A stretch of DNA of 51,708 nt from Pseudomonadota bacterium (GTDB lineage Bacteria; Pseudomonadota; Gammaproteobacteria; Steroidobacterales; Steroidobacteraceae): positions 1 through 51,708 of the forward strand of contig JANYAE010000103.1 of assembly GCA_025355105.1 (NCBI GenBank), given 5' to 3'. The position numbers and the translations under genes were made by a program. Within the stretch, counting starts at the first letter, position 1, and each line of letters starts with the position of its first letter. This document shows positions 8,231 to 18,142 of this stretch, piece by piece. The notes beneath the pieces are model-generated. The model searched no databases, had not been told where the DNA came from, and saw only the letters and a list, made by a program, of their open reading frames with translations.

Positions 8231-9538
8231 CTAGCCGCTGCGTCCGGCGAACGGCCGCCGCGCATATAGCCCGAAGGCCAGGATGCCGGCGTAGCAGGCG
8301 GCCGGCACGACGAACGCCGCTTGCAGCCCGGCGAGGTCCGCCGCGCGTCCGGTCAGCAACGGCACGATCGCACCGCCGACGATCGCGACGCAGAGAATTC
8401 CGGAGCCCTCGTGCGCGCGGCGGCCGAGCCCTTCGGATGCCAGCGAGAAGATCGTCGGGAACATGATCGAATTGAACAGGCCGATCGCGAGCAGCGCCCA
8501 GGCCGAGGTGGCGCCGGTCGCCGTGCCGGCCACGGTCAGGAGCGCGATCACGCTGGCCGCCGCGCCGGCCAGCACCTTGCCGGGCGCGATCACGCGCAGC
8601 AGGTAGGCGCCAACAAAACGCCCGACCATCGCGCCGCCCCAGTAAAGCGGAACGCGCTCGCCGGCCGCCCGTGAGTCGAGTCCGAGAACGTCCGGTTGCA
8701 TCAGGAAATTGACGATGACGGAGCCGATCGCGACCTCGGCGCCGACGTAGAGGAAGATGCTGAGCGAGCCAAAGCCGAAGCGCGGCCGGCGCAGCAGGTC
8801 GAAAGCGTGGACGATCGACGTCGCCGGAGCGGCGGCCTCGACGAGGCGGTGACGACGCCCCCAGACGATCGCCGCGATGACCGCGAGCGCGGCGGCAAGG
8901 CCCGCATAGGTCAAGGCGACGACGTGGCTTTCCCGCGCCCGGAACGCGTCCAGTGCCGCACCGCTGAGCGTCGCGGGATCATAGGCCGCGAGGGAGCCGA
9001 GGATGAGCAGCGAGCCGATGTACGGGAAGATCGTCGTGCCGAGGGAGTTGAATGCCTGCGCGAAGGTCAGTCGGCTGTGCGCGGTCGCCGGCCGGCCGAG
9101 CATCGAGATCAGGGGATTGGCGACGACCTGGACGATCGTGATGCCGGAGGCGAGCACGAACAGCGCGAGCAGGAACGCACCGAACAGGCCGAACGCCGAC
9201 GCTGGTATGAACAGCAGGCACCCGGCCGTCATCGTGACGAGTCCGACGGTCGCCGCGCGCAGGTAGCCAACGCGCCGCACGATCGCCGCTCCGGGGATCG
9301 AGACCAGCAGGTACGCCGCGAAGAAAGCGGACTGCACCAGCATCGCCTCAGCGTAGGACAGCGTGAACAGCGCCTTGAGCTTCGGGATGACGACATCGTT
9401 CAGGCTCGTGATGCCGCCAAACGTGAAGAACAGCGCGAACATGAAGACGCGCAGGTCCGGCGCGTCGAACTGCTGGTCGGTGCCGTTGTCGGCCGGAACG
9501 GGATCGGATGAGGTGATTGCCGCGATGTCTGAGGCCAT
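8231..9538 (-). CDS. FucP/GluP-type sugar:proton MFS transporter
   Basis: 435 residues with 12 predicted membrane helices. The N-terminal segment FALFFTFGGITSLNDVVIPK and the SAFFAAYLLVSIPGAAIVRR, QVVANPLISMLG and QAFNSLGTTIFPYIGSLLIL segments are characteristic of the FucP/GluP family (L-fucose, glucose/galactose). A GGAG ribosome site precedes the ATG. It lies 90 bases downstream of the GH3 gene on the same strand and probably ends the GH2-GH3-transporter operon. It would carry the monosaccharide or short oligosaccharide released by those enzymes into the cytoplasm. Confidence 0.9.
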   Translation of the reverse strand: MASDIAAITSSDPVPADNGTDQQFDAPDLRVFMFALFFTFGGITSLNDVVIPKLKALFTLSYAEAMLVQSAFFAAYLLVSIPGAAIVRRVGYLRAATVGLVTMTAGCLLFIPASAFGLFGAFLLALFVLASGITIVQVVANPLISMLGRPATAHSRLTFAQAFNSLGTTIFPYIGSLLILGSLAAYDPATLSGAALDAFRARESHVVALTYAGLAAALAVIAAIVWGRRHRLVEAAAPATSIVHAFDLLRRPRFGFGSLSIFLYVGAEVAIGSVIVNFLMQPDVLGLDSRAAGERVPLYWGGAMVGRFVGAYLLRVIAPGKVLAGAAASVIALLTVAGTATGATSAWALLAIGLFNSIMFPTIFSLASEGLGRRAHEGSGILCVAIVGGAIVPLLTGRAADLAGLQAAFVVPAACYAGILAFGLYARRPFAGRSG

Positions 9539-9628
9539 GCTCTGCTCCAGTCCGAATAGGGCGAAAGGATCGGCGGTCGTGCGGTGCCTGCAGCGCCTGT
9601 GAGGGCGCGCCGGCCAGTCAGTCCGGGG

Positions 9629-12271
9629 TCACAAGGCCGGTCCCGGGCACGCCGGCGCCCCGGATTCCCGCACCAGGCGGATGTCGGCGAAGCTCACGGC
9701 GAAGCGCCCGCGCGTCTCGACGGCGAACGGCGCGTTGACGAGATCGAGCGTCGCGCCGCTCGCCGCGATGCAGGCGAGCGGGATTGACAGCGTCTGCCAG
9801 ACACCTTTGGGCGCTGAGCGCAGCGCAGCGGTCACGTCGAGCATCGCGCCGGCGCGCGTGCCGCAGTTCTTCCACGGCACCGCGACCTCGCCGGCCGCCG
9901 GCGGGCGCGTTCCGTACGGCGCTTCGCAACGGATGCCGATGGCGACCGGCGCGCTCGGCGCTTGCTCGATCCGGTAGCGCAGGACGACGGCCGTGCCGTC
10001 GTCCGCCCGCCCGCGGAAATCGGCGGCGCGGCCGCCGATCCAGAAGTCGCCGCTGCCGGCCCCCGTCCATACCGCGTCAACCGCCGACTGCGCGAGCTGC
10101 GCGCTGACCGCGCCCTCGGGGCTCGGTTGCGACTGCATCGTGAGGCGCACCTCCGCCGTCGCATCGGCGACGTACACCGACCATGGGGCCGTGACGTGTC
10201 CGGTGTGGAACAGCGTGTCCGCGGCGCGCAGTGGCGCTGGCACCTGTGGGTCCTCCGGCAGCCGTGCCAGGGTCCGCTGCGAGGCGAGGTTCAGCCCGAA
10301 GCCACGCGCGAACAGCGCGCCGCGGACGCGGCCGCGGGCGTCGAAGCGCACCGGCATTGAAGTCGCCGGCCAGGAGAAGCTGAGGCGGCCGGTGAAGTCG
10401 CGGGCCGCCCCGCCTGGGGATGCCCGGAACAGCAGGTCGGCGACGCCGGCACCCTCGCTGCCGGGTAGCCACGCGGCCACGAAGGCATCCGAGGCATTGA
10501 GCTCGCGGTTGACCCACAGCGGCCGCCCTGACAGGAAGACGCTGACGACCGGGATGCCGGCCGCCTGCAACTGTTTCAGCAGCGTCAGGTCGGCGCCGCC
10601 GGCAGGCGAGAACTCGAGCGTCTCCCGGTCCCCCTCGAACTCCGCGTACGGCGACTCGCCGTAGACGACGATCGCAGCGGCGGGCCGGTCGCCTGTCGCG
10701 GTGTCGAGGTGCGTCACGACTCGGCCGCCGCCGGCGGCCACCGCGTCACGGATGCCGCCGAGGATCGACGTCGAGCCGGGGAAGTCGGCGTTGGTGTTGT
10801 GGTCACCCTGCCAGTCGATCGTCCAGCCACCGCTCTGCATGCCAAGATCGTCGGCGCCGGTCCCGACGACCAGGATATTGGACCGCGGATCCAGCGGCAG
10901 CAGTTGGCGGTTGTTCTTGAGCAGCACCAGCGACTCGCGCACGGCCTGTCGTGCCACCGCGCGGTGGGCGGCACTGCCGATCTCAGCGGCCGGGCGTGCG
11001 TCGGCGCGGTCCTTCGGTGCGCCGCGAGCGAAGAGACCGGCCAGCACCTTGACGCGCAGCACGCGCCGGACCGCGTCGTCGATGCGCGCGCTCGTGATCT
11101 GTCCGGCGCGGGCCTGCTCGAGCAGGTTGGCATAGAGCCGTTTCCAGCTGTCCGGCGCCATGTACATGTCGAGGCCGGCGTTCAGCACGGCCGCGCACGA
11201 GTATTTGGTGCAGCCGGGGATTTCTTCCTGCGCGTTCCAGTCGCCGACCACGAAGCCCGGGAACGACCAGCGGCCCTTCAGAACATCCGTCAGCAGTGGT
11301 TGGTGGGCATGGAGCTTCACGCCGTGCCAGCCGTTGTACGAGGCCATGACGATCAGCGCCCCGGCCTCGATCGCGCTCGGGTAGCCCGCACCGTGCACCT
11401 CGCGCAAGGTGCGCTCATCGCTGCGGTTGTCGAACTGGTCGCGGCCGCCGAGCGTGCCGCCGTCGCCGAGGAAATGCTTGACCGAAGCCAACGTGTGCCC
11501 GGGCGCCAGAAATTCCGGCGTGCCGGGATGACCCTGCAGGCCGAGCACCATCGCCCGGGCGTAGGCCGCGACCAGCGCGGGGTCTTCCGAATAGCTCTCG
11601 TACGAGCGTCCCCAGCGGACGTCGCGGACGACCGCGACCGTCGGCGCGAAGGTCCAGTCGACCCCGGTGGCGGCAACCTCCTCGGCCGTCGCCCGTCCGA
11701 CCTGTTCGATGAGCGCGGCGTCATGCGCCGCACCGAGACCGACGTTGTGGGGGAATATCGTCGCGCCGGGGATCCGCGCGTGGCCATGCACGGCATCGAC
11801 GCCGAACAGCACGGGGATCGGCGGATGGCCGTGGGCAGGAGCCGCCACCGACGCGCGGAAGAAGGCGTCGGTCAGGTCCAACCAGCTCTGCGCGGAGCTG
11901 CGCACGTCGCTGCCGGGCGCGGCGTTGCCGCCGGCGAGGATCGATCCGAGCGGGTAGGCCTTGAGATCGGCTGGAGTGATCGACGCGATGTCCGCCTGGA
12001 TGAGTTGGCCGATCTTCTCCTCGATAGTCAGGGTCGCGAGCAGCTGCTCGACGAAAGCCTCGGCCTGCGGCGCCGGCCGGATCGCCGGCGTCACAGCCGG
12101 CCATGTTGCGGCGTGCACGACGCCACCGCCGTCGGCCGCGGCCCACCCGGACGAGGTGCCCGCGAGCGTCGCGGCGAGCAGCAGCCACGCCGCGCGCGCC
12201 GGCAGCCGGCCGCGAGCCGCGCGCCGCGGCGCGGCCCGAGCGCTGTCGAGTGGCGATTTCCCAGATGTCAT
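9629..12271 (-). CDS. Glycoside hydrolase family 3 exo-beta-glucosidase (ExoP-like), secreted
   Basis: 880 residues with a twin-arginine-rich N-terminus and signal helix (AAWLLLAATLAGTSSGWAA). The GH3 N-terminal barrel is obvious: IPVLFGVDAVHGHARI, PTVAVVRDVRWGRSYESYSE, KHFLGDGGTLGGRDQFDNR, and the nucleophile Asp344 in GFVVGDWNAQ. The GH3 C-terminal domain includes ESLVLLKNNRQLLPLD and YGESPYAEFEGDRETLEF. The last 200 residues resemble the extra C-terminal domain of ExoP-type 1,3/1,4-beta-glucan glucohydrolases. The start codon overlaps the GH2 stop (ATGA), indicating translational coupling. It probably removes terminal beta-glucosyl residues in the periplasm or at the cell surface; linkage preference cannot be read from sequence. 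Confidence 0.92.
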   Translation of the reverse strand: MTSGKSPLDSARAAPRRAARGRLPARAAWLLLAATLAGTSSGWAAADGGGVVHAATWPAVTPAIRPAPQAEAFVEQLLATLTIEEKIGQLIQADIASITPADLKAYPLGSILAGGNAAPGSDVRSSAQSWLDLTDAFFRASVAAPAHGHPPIPVLFGVDAVHGHARIPGATIFPHNVGLGAAHDAALIEQVGRATAEEVAATGVDWTFAPTVAVVRDVRWGRSYESYSEDPALVAAYARAMVLGLQGHPGTPEFLAPGHTLASVKHFLGDGGTLGGRDQFDNRSDERTLREVHGAGYPSAIEAGALIVMASYNGWHGVKLHAHQPLLTDVLKGRWSFPGFVVGDWNAQEEIPGCTKYSCAAVLNAGLDMYMAPDSWKRLYANLLEQARAGQITSARIDDAVRRVLRVKVLAGLFARGAPKDRADARPAAEIGSAAHRAVARQAVRESLVLLKNNRQLLPLDPRSNILVVGTGADDLGMQSGGWTIDWQGDHNTNADFPGSTSILGGIRDAVAAGGGRVVTHLDTATGDRPAAAIVVYGESPYAEFEGDRETLEFSPAGGADLTLLKQLQAAGIPVVSVFLSGRPLWVNRELNASDAFVAAWLPGSEGAGVADLLFRASPGGAARDFTGRLSFSWPATSMPVRFDARGRVRGALFARGFGLNLASQRTLARLPEDPQVPAPLRAADTLFHTGHVTAPWSVYVADATAEVRLTMQSQPSPEGAVSAQLAQSAVDAVWTGAGSGDFWIGGRAADFRGRADDGTAVVLRYRIEQAPSAPVAIGIRCEAPYGTRPPAAGEVAVPWKNCGTRAGAMLDVTAALRSAPKGVWQTLSIPLACIAASGATLDLVNAPFAVETRGRFAVSFADIRLVRESGAPACPGPAL

Positions 12272-15200
12272 GGACTGCTCCGCACGCTGTTGTTTTCGGA
12301 TGTTCGGCTATCGAACGACACGGGCACCGTCTGAAGCGGCAGGTTCCAGCCGCGCACGGCGATGCGCGTGCAGCGCCGGCCCCGCTGCGGGCAGTGGATG
12401 CGGACCCGGCGCGCGTCGCCCGGCAGCAGGCTGAGATAGTTGTCGCTGTAATAGGCCGGCAGCACCCGCTCGCCGGACGGATCCAGAGCGCTCAGCCGCG
12501 ACAGCAGCGCCGGCGTCGTGCCGACGTTGCGGATGTCGACGACGACGACCGATTCGCCACGCTCCGCTCGAGCGCGTGCCGCCAGCGTCAGGCGTGCCGG
12601 CGGCAGCGTCGCCAACCGTCGCTGCTCGGCCTCGGTCCTGGTCTGCCAGTAGAGATTGCGCGACAACGCCGTGCCGCTCGTATCGCTGAGTGTCAGTGCA
12701 ACAAAGACCACGCCCTCGGTCGCCAGGCGAGCATCGAGCGCGAGCGGCGCGAGAGTCGACACGGCGTTTGCCGCCACGTCAACGCGCTCGCTGCGCTGAT
12801 CGAGAAGCCGGCCGTCAAGCGTCAGCAGCCGGCTGGTCAGGCGCAGCGCCTGACGGGGCTCGCGCCCGGTGTTGATGACCGCCGGCCGGAAATCCGGGAG
12901 GTTCAGCTGCGCGTGCAGCGGTTCGCAGGCTTTTGCCACGGCGTAGTAGGCGGCCGCCGTGTCGTAGTCGGAGGTGTAGATCTGCCAGGCGTTGCTCGGC
13001 CATGAGGGGTGCGTCATCCACAGCAGTCGGCCGCTGTTTCGGGTCCAGAGATGCGCCTGGAAGCCTTCGAAGATCGCGCGGTAGGCGACGTAGTTCATCA
13101 GCTGCGCCTTGCGCTCGAAGTCCTCAAGCCCGGTTGCGGCGCCGAAACCGCGCTCGAGGGCGCCCATGAAGGATGCGGTATCGCCGTTACCGCCGAAATG
13201 CCAGTCGTGATACGCGTAGCTGTCGCCGAGCGGCCAGCGGTCCGCGTCCGGGATCATCGCCTTGAGCGACTCCAGCGAGGCGAGCGATGGCGTCCCGACC
13301 TCCACCGAGAACCCACCGGCGAGCTCGGTGAAGTACTGCTCGGGCGGGCGCCAGTTGTACGGCCCGCTGCCCTGCAGATTGATGCTGTTCGAGCTGCCGG
13401 TGTAGTAGCGGGTGCCGTCCTCGGCGGCTACCAGCTCAGCGAGACCTTCGTTGATCACGGGCTGCGGCACGCCCTCGTTGCGGCCGAACCAGACGGCTAT
13501 CGACGGATGATTGCGGTAGCGGCGGATCACGTCGCGCGCGTTCGCGAGCAACAGCTGAGGATCCTGTGGCTCGACCTGGAAGTCCTGCGTCGACGACCAG
13601 AAGTCGTTGAGCACTAGCAAGCCGTATTCGTCGGCAAGGTCGTAGAAGACTTCCTCGGTGTTCTGGCCGAGCCAGTTGCGGATGATGTTGAGATGTGCCT
13701 CCCGGTGCAGGCGGAAGTACGGCTCGAGGCGTGCCCGCGCAATTCGCTTGCGGGAGTCGTCCATGCCCCAGCTGCCGCCACGCGCGGCGATCGGCACGCC
13801 GTTGACGCGGATCGTCAGATACGGCGTCAGGGCAGTAGTTCCGACGTCGCGCACCGCCGGCGAGCCTTCGCCGGCGACCGTCAGCGACTCGGCCCAGCCG
13901 GTTGCGGTGCGTTTGATCGCCTCGTGGCGCACGTCAACGAGTTGCTCATGGCGGGCGCTGCCGGCGGCGGGGTCCACCTCGACGCGCCGCAAGATGCCGG
14001 CGCGGTCGAACAGCGACAGCTCGTAGGTGATCTGCCGCACGCCGAAGCGCACGGTCTTCTCGTCGTTGCGGACCCCATCGACCGAGACGGCGAGCCGAAG
14101 CGCATAGAGCTCGGCTGAACCGTAGCCGTTCGGCCACCAGAGCCGAGGGTTCGCGAGCCGCAGCGCCGGGAACTCGGCCGCATCGAGCAGGACCTCGCTC
14201 GCACCCGGTGGCAGCACGACGTTTTTGCGGACCACGATGGCCTCGAGCGTTGCCTCGATCGTGGCGCGAACCGACTGTGCGGCCGCATTGTCGACCGTGA
14301 CCCGGATGGCGAGATCGGCGCGATCGGTTCTCGGCAACGGCAGCAGCGCCGTCACCTGCGGGTCGAGCAGGCGGACGCCGCCGCTCGCACTCAGCTCCAC
14401 GTCCTGCCAGATGCCGGTGTTGCGGTCGCGGATCGCGGGGATCCAGTCCCAGCCTTCGGTGGCGATGAACGTGGGTCCGTCGATCGCGAGGTTGCCGCCA
14501 TTCTCGCCGGGGCCCGCCGCCACCGACTGCTCGTGCGGGATTCCGGGGTGAGGCGGCGGCGAAACGTGCACGGCCAGCGCGTTGGCGGCGCCCGGGCGGA
14601 TCGCGGCCGTGACGTCGAACACGCCGCGAATGAAGGCGCCGCGCACGTCCCCCAGCCGGATCCCGTTGAGCCAGACCTCGGCGCCGTAGTTGATGCCGTG
14701 GAAGGTCAGCGTCAGGCGCCGGCCGGCGATCTCGGCCGGCGCCGTGAAGCGGGCGCGGTACCAGTAGCTATCGCGGCTGAGCGACTCGGGGATCGCGAGG
14801 TTGTTGAGGCCGATGTCCGGGTCCGGGTAGACGCCGTTGGCGATCAGCGTCGTCAGCACGGTTCCGGGAACGACGGCGGGCCACCAGCGATCGTCGCCGA
14901 AGTCCGGTGACGACAGCGTCTGCGGTCCATCCGCCACGGTCGATGCCGCCGCGAGGTGCCAGTCGCCGAGCGTCCAGGCCGCCGCGCGGACGGCCTGCAG
15001 CGCCGGCGGCCGCGCCGTTGCGATGGTGTTGGCCGGGCGTGAGAACGACGCGTTGGCGTGCGGCAGGGTCCAGGCCGGCTGCGGTTCCAGCAGACCGCGC
15101 CAGGCGTGTTCCTGCCACGGCCAGCCGACCCCGACCTGGTGAAACGGGATCAGCGCGAAGTCCGGGGCGCCGTCATGCTGTCGACGGACCTGCTCGGCAG

Positions 15201-15792
15201 TGAGCGCTTGCGCGGACACCGCAAAGAGCGCCAGCGCGCCGCCAAAATGGTGCTCGCCGGCCGGATCGGCCGCGCTTTCTGGCGCGAGATGCAGAGCCGG
15301 CGCGATCTTGGCGGTCGATACGTTCCGCGTATCCTGCTCGATGCCATCGACATACAACCGGGCCGCGTGACCGTCGTAGCTTGCCGCCACCGCATGCCAC
15401 GAGCCGCGCGCCAGCGCGACGCTTGACGTCAGTGCCGCGTCCGCGCCGACGCGAAGCCCGACGTGGCCGGCGTCGACGAGCAGGCAGCGGCAGGAGTCCG
15501 CTGGCTCGTCGCCGAGGGCGGCCACGACGAGCGGTCCACCGGTGAGACGATCGCTTCGCAGCCACCCGGACAGCGACCACGGCGCCCCCGCCGCCAGCAC
15601 CGGCGAGTCGGCGGCGAGCGGCTGCATCGTTCCGACACCGCCGGCGAGGAACACGGCGTTGTAGGGCCCGAAATTCGATGTCGCCGTGAGCTGCGCGGTC
15701 GCGGCAGGCGCAGAGCCGCCGAGCGCCAGCAGGACTGCAGCGGCCCAGGCACCAATTCTGATCCGCCAGCGACGATGCGCCCGCAGCTCCAC
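12268..15792 (-). CDS. Glycoside hydrolase family 2 exo-enzyme with N-terminal LamG domain
   Basis: About 1174 residues. The GTG at 15792 is preferred because GAGGGGG lies 6 bases before it; a TTG at 15807 is in frame too. After the signal peptide (AWAAAVLLALGGSAPAATA) comes a LamG/concanavalin-like domain (SLSGWLRSDRLTGGPLV, WHAVAASYDGHAARLYVDG). A GH2 sugar-binding domain (YWYRARFTAP, LTFHGINYGAEVWLNG), Ig-like domain and barrel follow. WFGRNEG holds the acid/base Glu (codon 13474-13476) and GGFSVEVGTP the likely nucleophile Glu (codon 13300-13302), as in exo-beta-glucosaminidase/mannosidase-type GH2 enzymes. Final C-terminal beta domains complete it. The specificity (beta-mannoside, beta-glucosaminide or other) is open. 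First gene of the operon with GH3 and the FucP-like importer. Confidence 0.88.
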   Translation of the reverse strand: MELRAHRRWRIRIGAWAAAVLLALGGSAPAATAQLTATSNFGPYNAVFLAGGVGTMQPLAADSPVLAAGAPWSLSGWLRSDRLTGGPLVVAALGDEPADSCRCLLVDAGHVGLRVGADAALTSSVALARGSWHAVAASYDGHAARLYVDGIEQDTRNVSTAKIAPALHLAPESAADPAGEHHFGGALALFAVSAQALTAEQVRRQHDGAPDFALIPFHQVGVGWPWQEHAWRGLLEPQPAWTLPHANASFSRPANTIATARPPALQAVRAAAWTLGDWHLAAASTVADGPQTLSSPDFGDDRWWPAVVPGTVLTTLIANGVYPDPDIGLNNLAIPESLSRDSYWYRARFTAPAEIAGRRLTLTFHGINYGAEVWLNGIRLGDVRGAFIRGVFDVTAAIRPGAANALAVHVSPPPHPGIPHEQSVAAGPGENGGNLAIDGPTFIATEGWDWIPAIRDRNTGIWQDVELSASGGVRLLDPQVTALLPLPRTDRADLAIRVTVDNAAAQSVRATIEATLEAIVVRKNVVLPPGASEVLLDAAEFPALRLANPRLWWPNGYGSAELYALRLAVSVDGVRNDEKTVRFGVRQITYELSLFDRAGILRRVEVDPAAGSARHEQLVDVRHEAIKRTATGWAESLTVAGEGSPAVRDVGTTALTPYLTIRVNGVPIAARGGSWGMDDSRKRIARARLEPYFRLHREAHLNIIRNWLGQNTEEVFYDLADEYGLLVLNDFWSSTQDFQVEPQDPQLLLANARDVIRRYRNHPSIAVWFGRNEGVPQPVINEGLAELVAAEDGTRYYTGSSNSINLQGSGPYNWRPPEQYFTELAGGFSVEVGTPSLASLESLKAMIPDADRWPLGDSYAYHDWHFGGNGDTASFMGALERGFGAATGLEDFERKAQLMNYVAYRAIFEGFQAHLWTRNSGRLLWMTHPSWPSNAWQIYTSDYDTAAAYYAVAKACEPLHAQLNLPDFRPAVINTGREPRQALRLTSRLLTLDGRLLDQRSERVDVAANAVSTLAPLALDARLATEGVVFVALTLSDTSGTALSRNLYWQTRTEAEQRRLATLPPARLTLAARARAERGESVVVVDIRNVGTTPALLSRLSALDPSGERVLPAYYSDNYLSLLPGDARRVRIHCPQRGRRCTRIAVRGWNLPLQTVPVSFDSRTSENNSVRSSP

Positions 15793-15812
15793 GCTCGACC
15801 CCCTCAAAGTAT

Positions 15813-15826
15813 TGTCAGCGCTGACA
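15813..15826. promoter_or_regulatory. Perfect palindromic LacI-type operator upstream of GH2
   Basis: TGTCAGCGCTGACA is a perfect 14-bp inverted repeat with the central CG step typical of LacI-family operators. It lies 20 bases upstream of the GH2 GTG and directly after the predicted -10 box, where a bound repressor would block initiation. Related sites lie at 18474-18487 and 6473-6486. Confidence 0.7.
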
Positions 15827-15829
15827 TCG

Positions 15830-15859
15830 CTAATAAATCATACTCAGCGTGTTTGTGAA
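15830..15859 (-). promoter_or_regulatory. Predicted sigma70-type promoter of the GH2-GH3-MFS operon
   Basis: On the minus strand TTCACA (15854-15859) and TATTAG (15830-15835) are separated by 18 bases in an unusually AT-rich patch, with the operator 3 bases downstream. The assignment is by eye; TATGAT (15839-15844) is an alternative -10 box for a shifted promoter. Confidence 0.45.
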
Positions 15860-16064
15860 AGGCTGCGGGCGTGAGGGCCACTCAGGCCGAGGAACGCGCG
15901 CAGTGCCGATGCGGCCGGAGGAGGCAGCCGTTGGGCGGTGTGGAACCGATTCGGCGTGCGGTCACCCCGCGCCTGCCGTTCGCAATCGACTCGGCTGCCA
16001 TCGTCCGATCGAAGGCGGCCCCGCGCACCCTGTTGGCGTGCGTGCGCGCCGTGCGCGGTGATGC

Positions 16065-18142
16065 GTGAGGCCCAGTCGCAACGCGCTCTGCCCGTGCGGC
16101 AGCGGCCGAAAGTTCAAGATCTGTTGCGGCAGCCTGGCGCTCGCGGTCCCGGCCGTGGCAGGCGAGCGCCAGCCGAGTGACGGGGCGGCGGACGCCGAAG
16201 TGCAGCAGGCCGCGGCGCTGGCGCACGCCGGGCAGTTCGCGCGGCTCGAGCGCGAGGTGCGCGAGTTGCTGCGCTCGCGGCCTGCGTCTGGGGCCCTGTG
16301 GCAACTGCTCGGCATCGCGCTCGGCCGGCAGGGAAAGGATGCGCTGGCCGTCCTGGAAGCCGCCGCGCGCTACTCGCCGGACGACCCGGCGGCCCACCTC
16401 AATCTCGGCAGCACGCTCGCGCGGCGCGGCGCGGTCAGCTCGGCGAAGCGGAGGCGAGCTATCGGCGCGCATTGGCGATCCGCCCGGACTTCGCCGAGGC
16501 ATTCAGCAACCTCGGCGCGCTGCAGCTGGAGCAGGGCGCGCTCGGCGATGCGGTCGACAGCTGCCGATGCGCGCTGCGCATCCGCCCCGAACTCGCCGAC
16601 GCGCACCAGAATCTCGGCAAGGCCCTGCTGGCGCTCGCACAGCCCGACGAGGCGGCGGCCAGCTGCCGCCGGGCGCTGGAGCTGCGGCCAGCGTTCGCCG
16701 AGGCGTGCAACAGCCTCGGCAACGCGCTGCTCCGACTGACGCGCTTCGACGAGGCCATTGCCGGCTTCCGCCGCGCGATCGCGCTCCACCCGGAGTTCGC
16801 CGAGGCGCACGCCAATCTCGGCAACGCGCTGCGCGGCGTCGGGCGCCTGGAGGAGGCCGTGGCTTGCTACCGTCAGAGCGTGACGCTCGATCCGGGCCTC
16901 GTCGATGCGCAGCTGCAACTCGCGACCGCGCTGCGATTGCAGCGTCGCGCCGTCGACGCCGAGGCCACCTGCCGGCAGGTACTCGACGCGCGCCCGGAGT
17001 CGGCGGCGGCTCTCGCCGTGCTGGCCGAGCTTCGCGCCGACGCGGGCTGCTTCGCCGAGGCGGAGGCGCTGTTCCGGCAGGCCGCGGCGATCGAGCCGCA
17101 GTCGACCGAAGCGTGGGCCGGCATCGCGCGCTCGCGCCGGATGACGACCGCCGACGCGGCGTGGCTCGCGCAGGCAAAGTGCCTCGCGGACGGCGAGCTG
17201 CCCGCGCAGCGCGAGCTGCCGCTGCGCTTCGCGATGGGGAAGTATTGCGACGACCTCGGCGAATTCGACGACGCCTTCGCCAACTATCGGCGCGGCAACG
17301 AGCTGTCGAGGCTGCACGGCCCAGCCCACGACCAGCGGCAGCTGACGCGCACGATCGATCGGATCATCCGCTCTCACGACCGGGCTTGGTTCGATCAGGT
17401 CCGGCCCGGGGCCAGCCCGTCCGAGCGCCCGGTGCTGATCGTCGGCATGCTGCGCTCGGGAACGACGCTCGCCGAGCAGATCTTGTCGTCCCATCCTGAG
17501 GTGTTCGGCGCTGCCGAGCAGGAGTTCTGGGCCGTCGAAATGGCCGGCGCCTTGTCCCGCTCGTTCGCGACCGGATCGCCCCGGCTCGAGGTCGACGACG
17601 CGGCGCGTGCCGGAATGGCCGCCCGCTACCTTGAGCTGCTTTACCGGCTATCGGCCGACGCCTCCCGGGTCGTGGACAAGCTGCCCACCAATTTCCTGTG
17701 CCTCGGCCTCATTCACGCTGCCCTGCCGCGCGCCCGGATCATCCACATGCGGCGGCACCCGATCGATACCTGCCTGTCGATCTACTTCCAGCAGCTTGAG
17801 GCCGTGAACAGCTACACCAGCGACCTCGCGGACCTAGCGCAGTACTACCGCGAGTACCGACGCCTCATGAGCCACTGGCAGGCGGTACTCCCGCCGGGGA
17901 CGATGCTCGAAGTGCCCTACGAGGCGCTGGTGGAGGATCCGGCGGCCTGGACGCGCAGAATGCTGGATTTCCTGGCGCTGCCGTGGCGCCCGGCGTGCCT
18001 GGATTTCCATCGGTCGGAACGTGCGGTGGTCACGGCGAGCAAGTGGCAGGTGCGGCAACAGATCACACGGTCGTCGGTCGGGCGCTGGCGGCGCTACGAG
18101 CGGCACCTCGGGCCGCTGCGCTCGCTGTTCGACCTCGACTGA
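16065..18142 (+). pseudogene. SEC-C/TPR-repeat sulfotransferase, interrupted by one frameshift
   Basis: The GTG at 16065 opens RNALCPCGSGRKFKICCG, a SEC-C zinc motif, then TPR helices up to LNLGSTLARRG. At about 16425-16440, inside the repeat gcgcggcgcggcgcgg, the reading frame must move by one base to continue as LGEAEASYRRALAIRPDFAE and several more TPRs to the end. The C-terminal half is a sulfotransferase: VGMLRSGTTLAEQILSSHP is the PAPS 5'-phosphosulfate loop and RRHPIDTCLSIYFQ the 3'-phosphate region, with VPYEALVEDP near the end. TPR-sulfotransferases of this kind often accompany TonB receptors in this bacterial group; the acceptor is unknown. The single-base break in a GC repeat may be real, or a sequencing error in an intact gene of about 690 residues. 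Confidence 0.75.

Noticed and set aside
9585..9602. CTGCAGCGCCTG upstream of the FucP-like gene as a possible operator
   Set aside because: Breaks the CAGCGCTG core and is not a clean palindrome; the gene is more likely transcribed from the GH2 promoter.
10709..12334. Long plus-strand open frame of 541 codons opposite the GH3 gene
   Set aside because: Antisense to a clear GH3 enzyme; Arg/Ala/Gly-rich shadow with no recognisable motif, typical of high-GC DNA.
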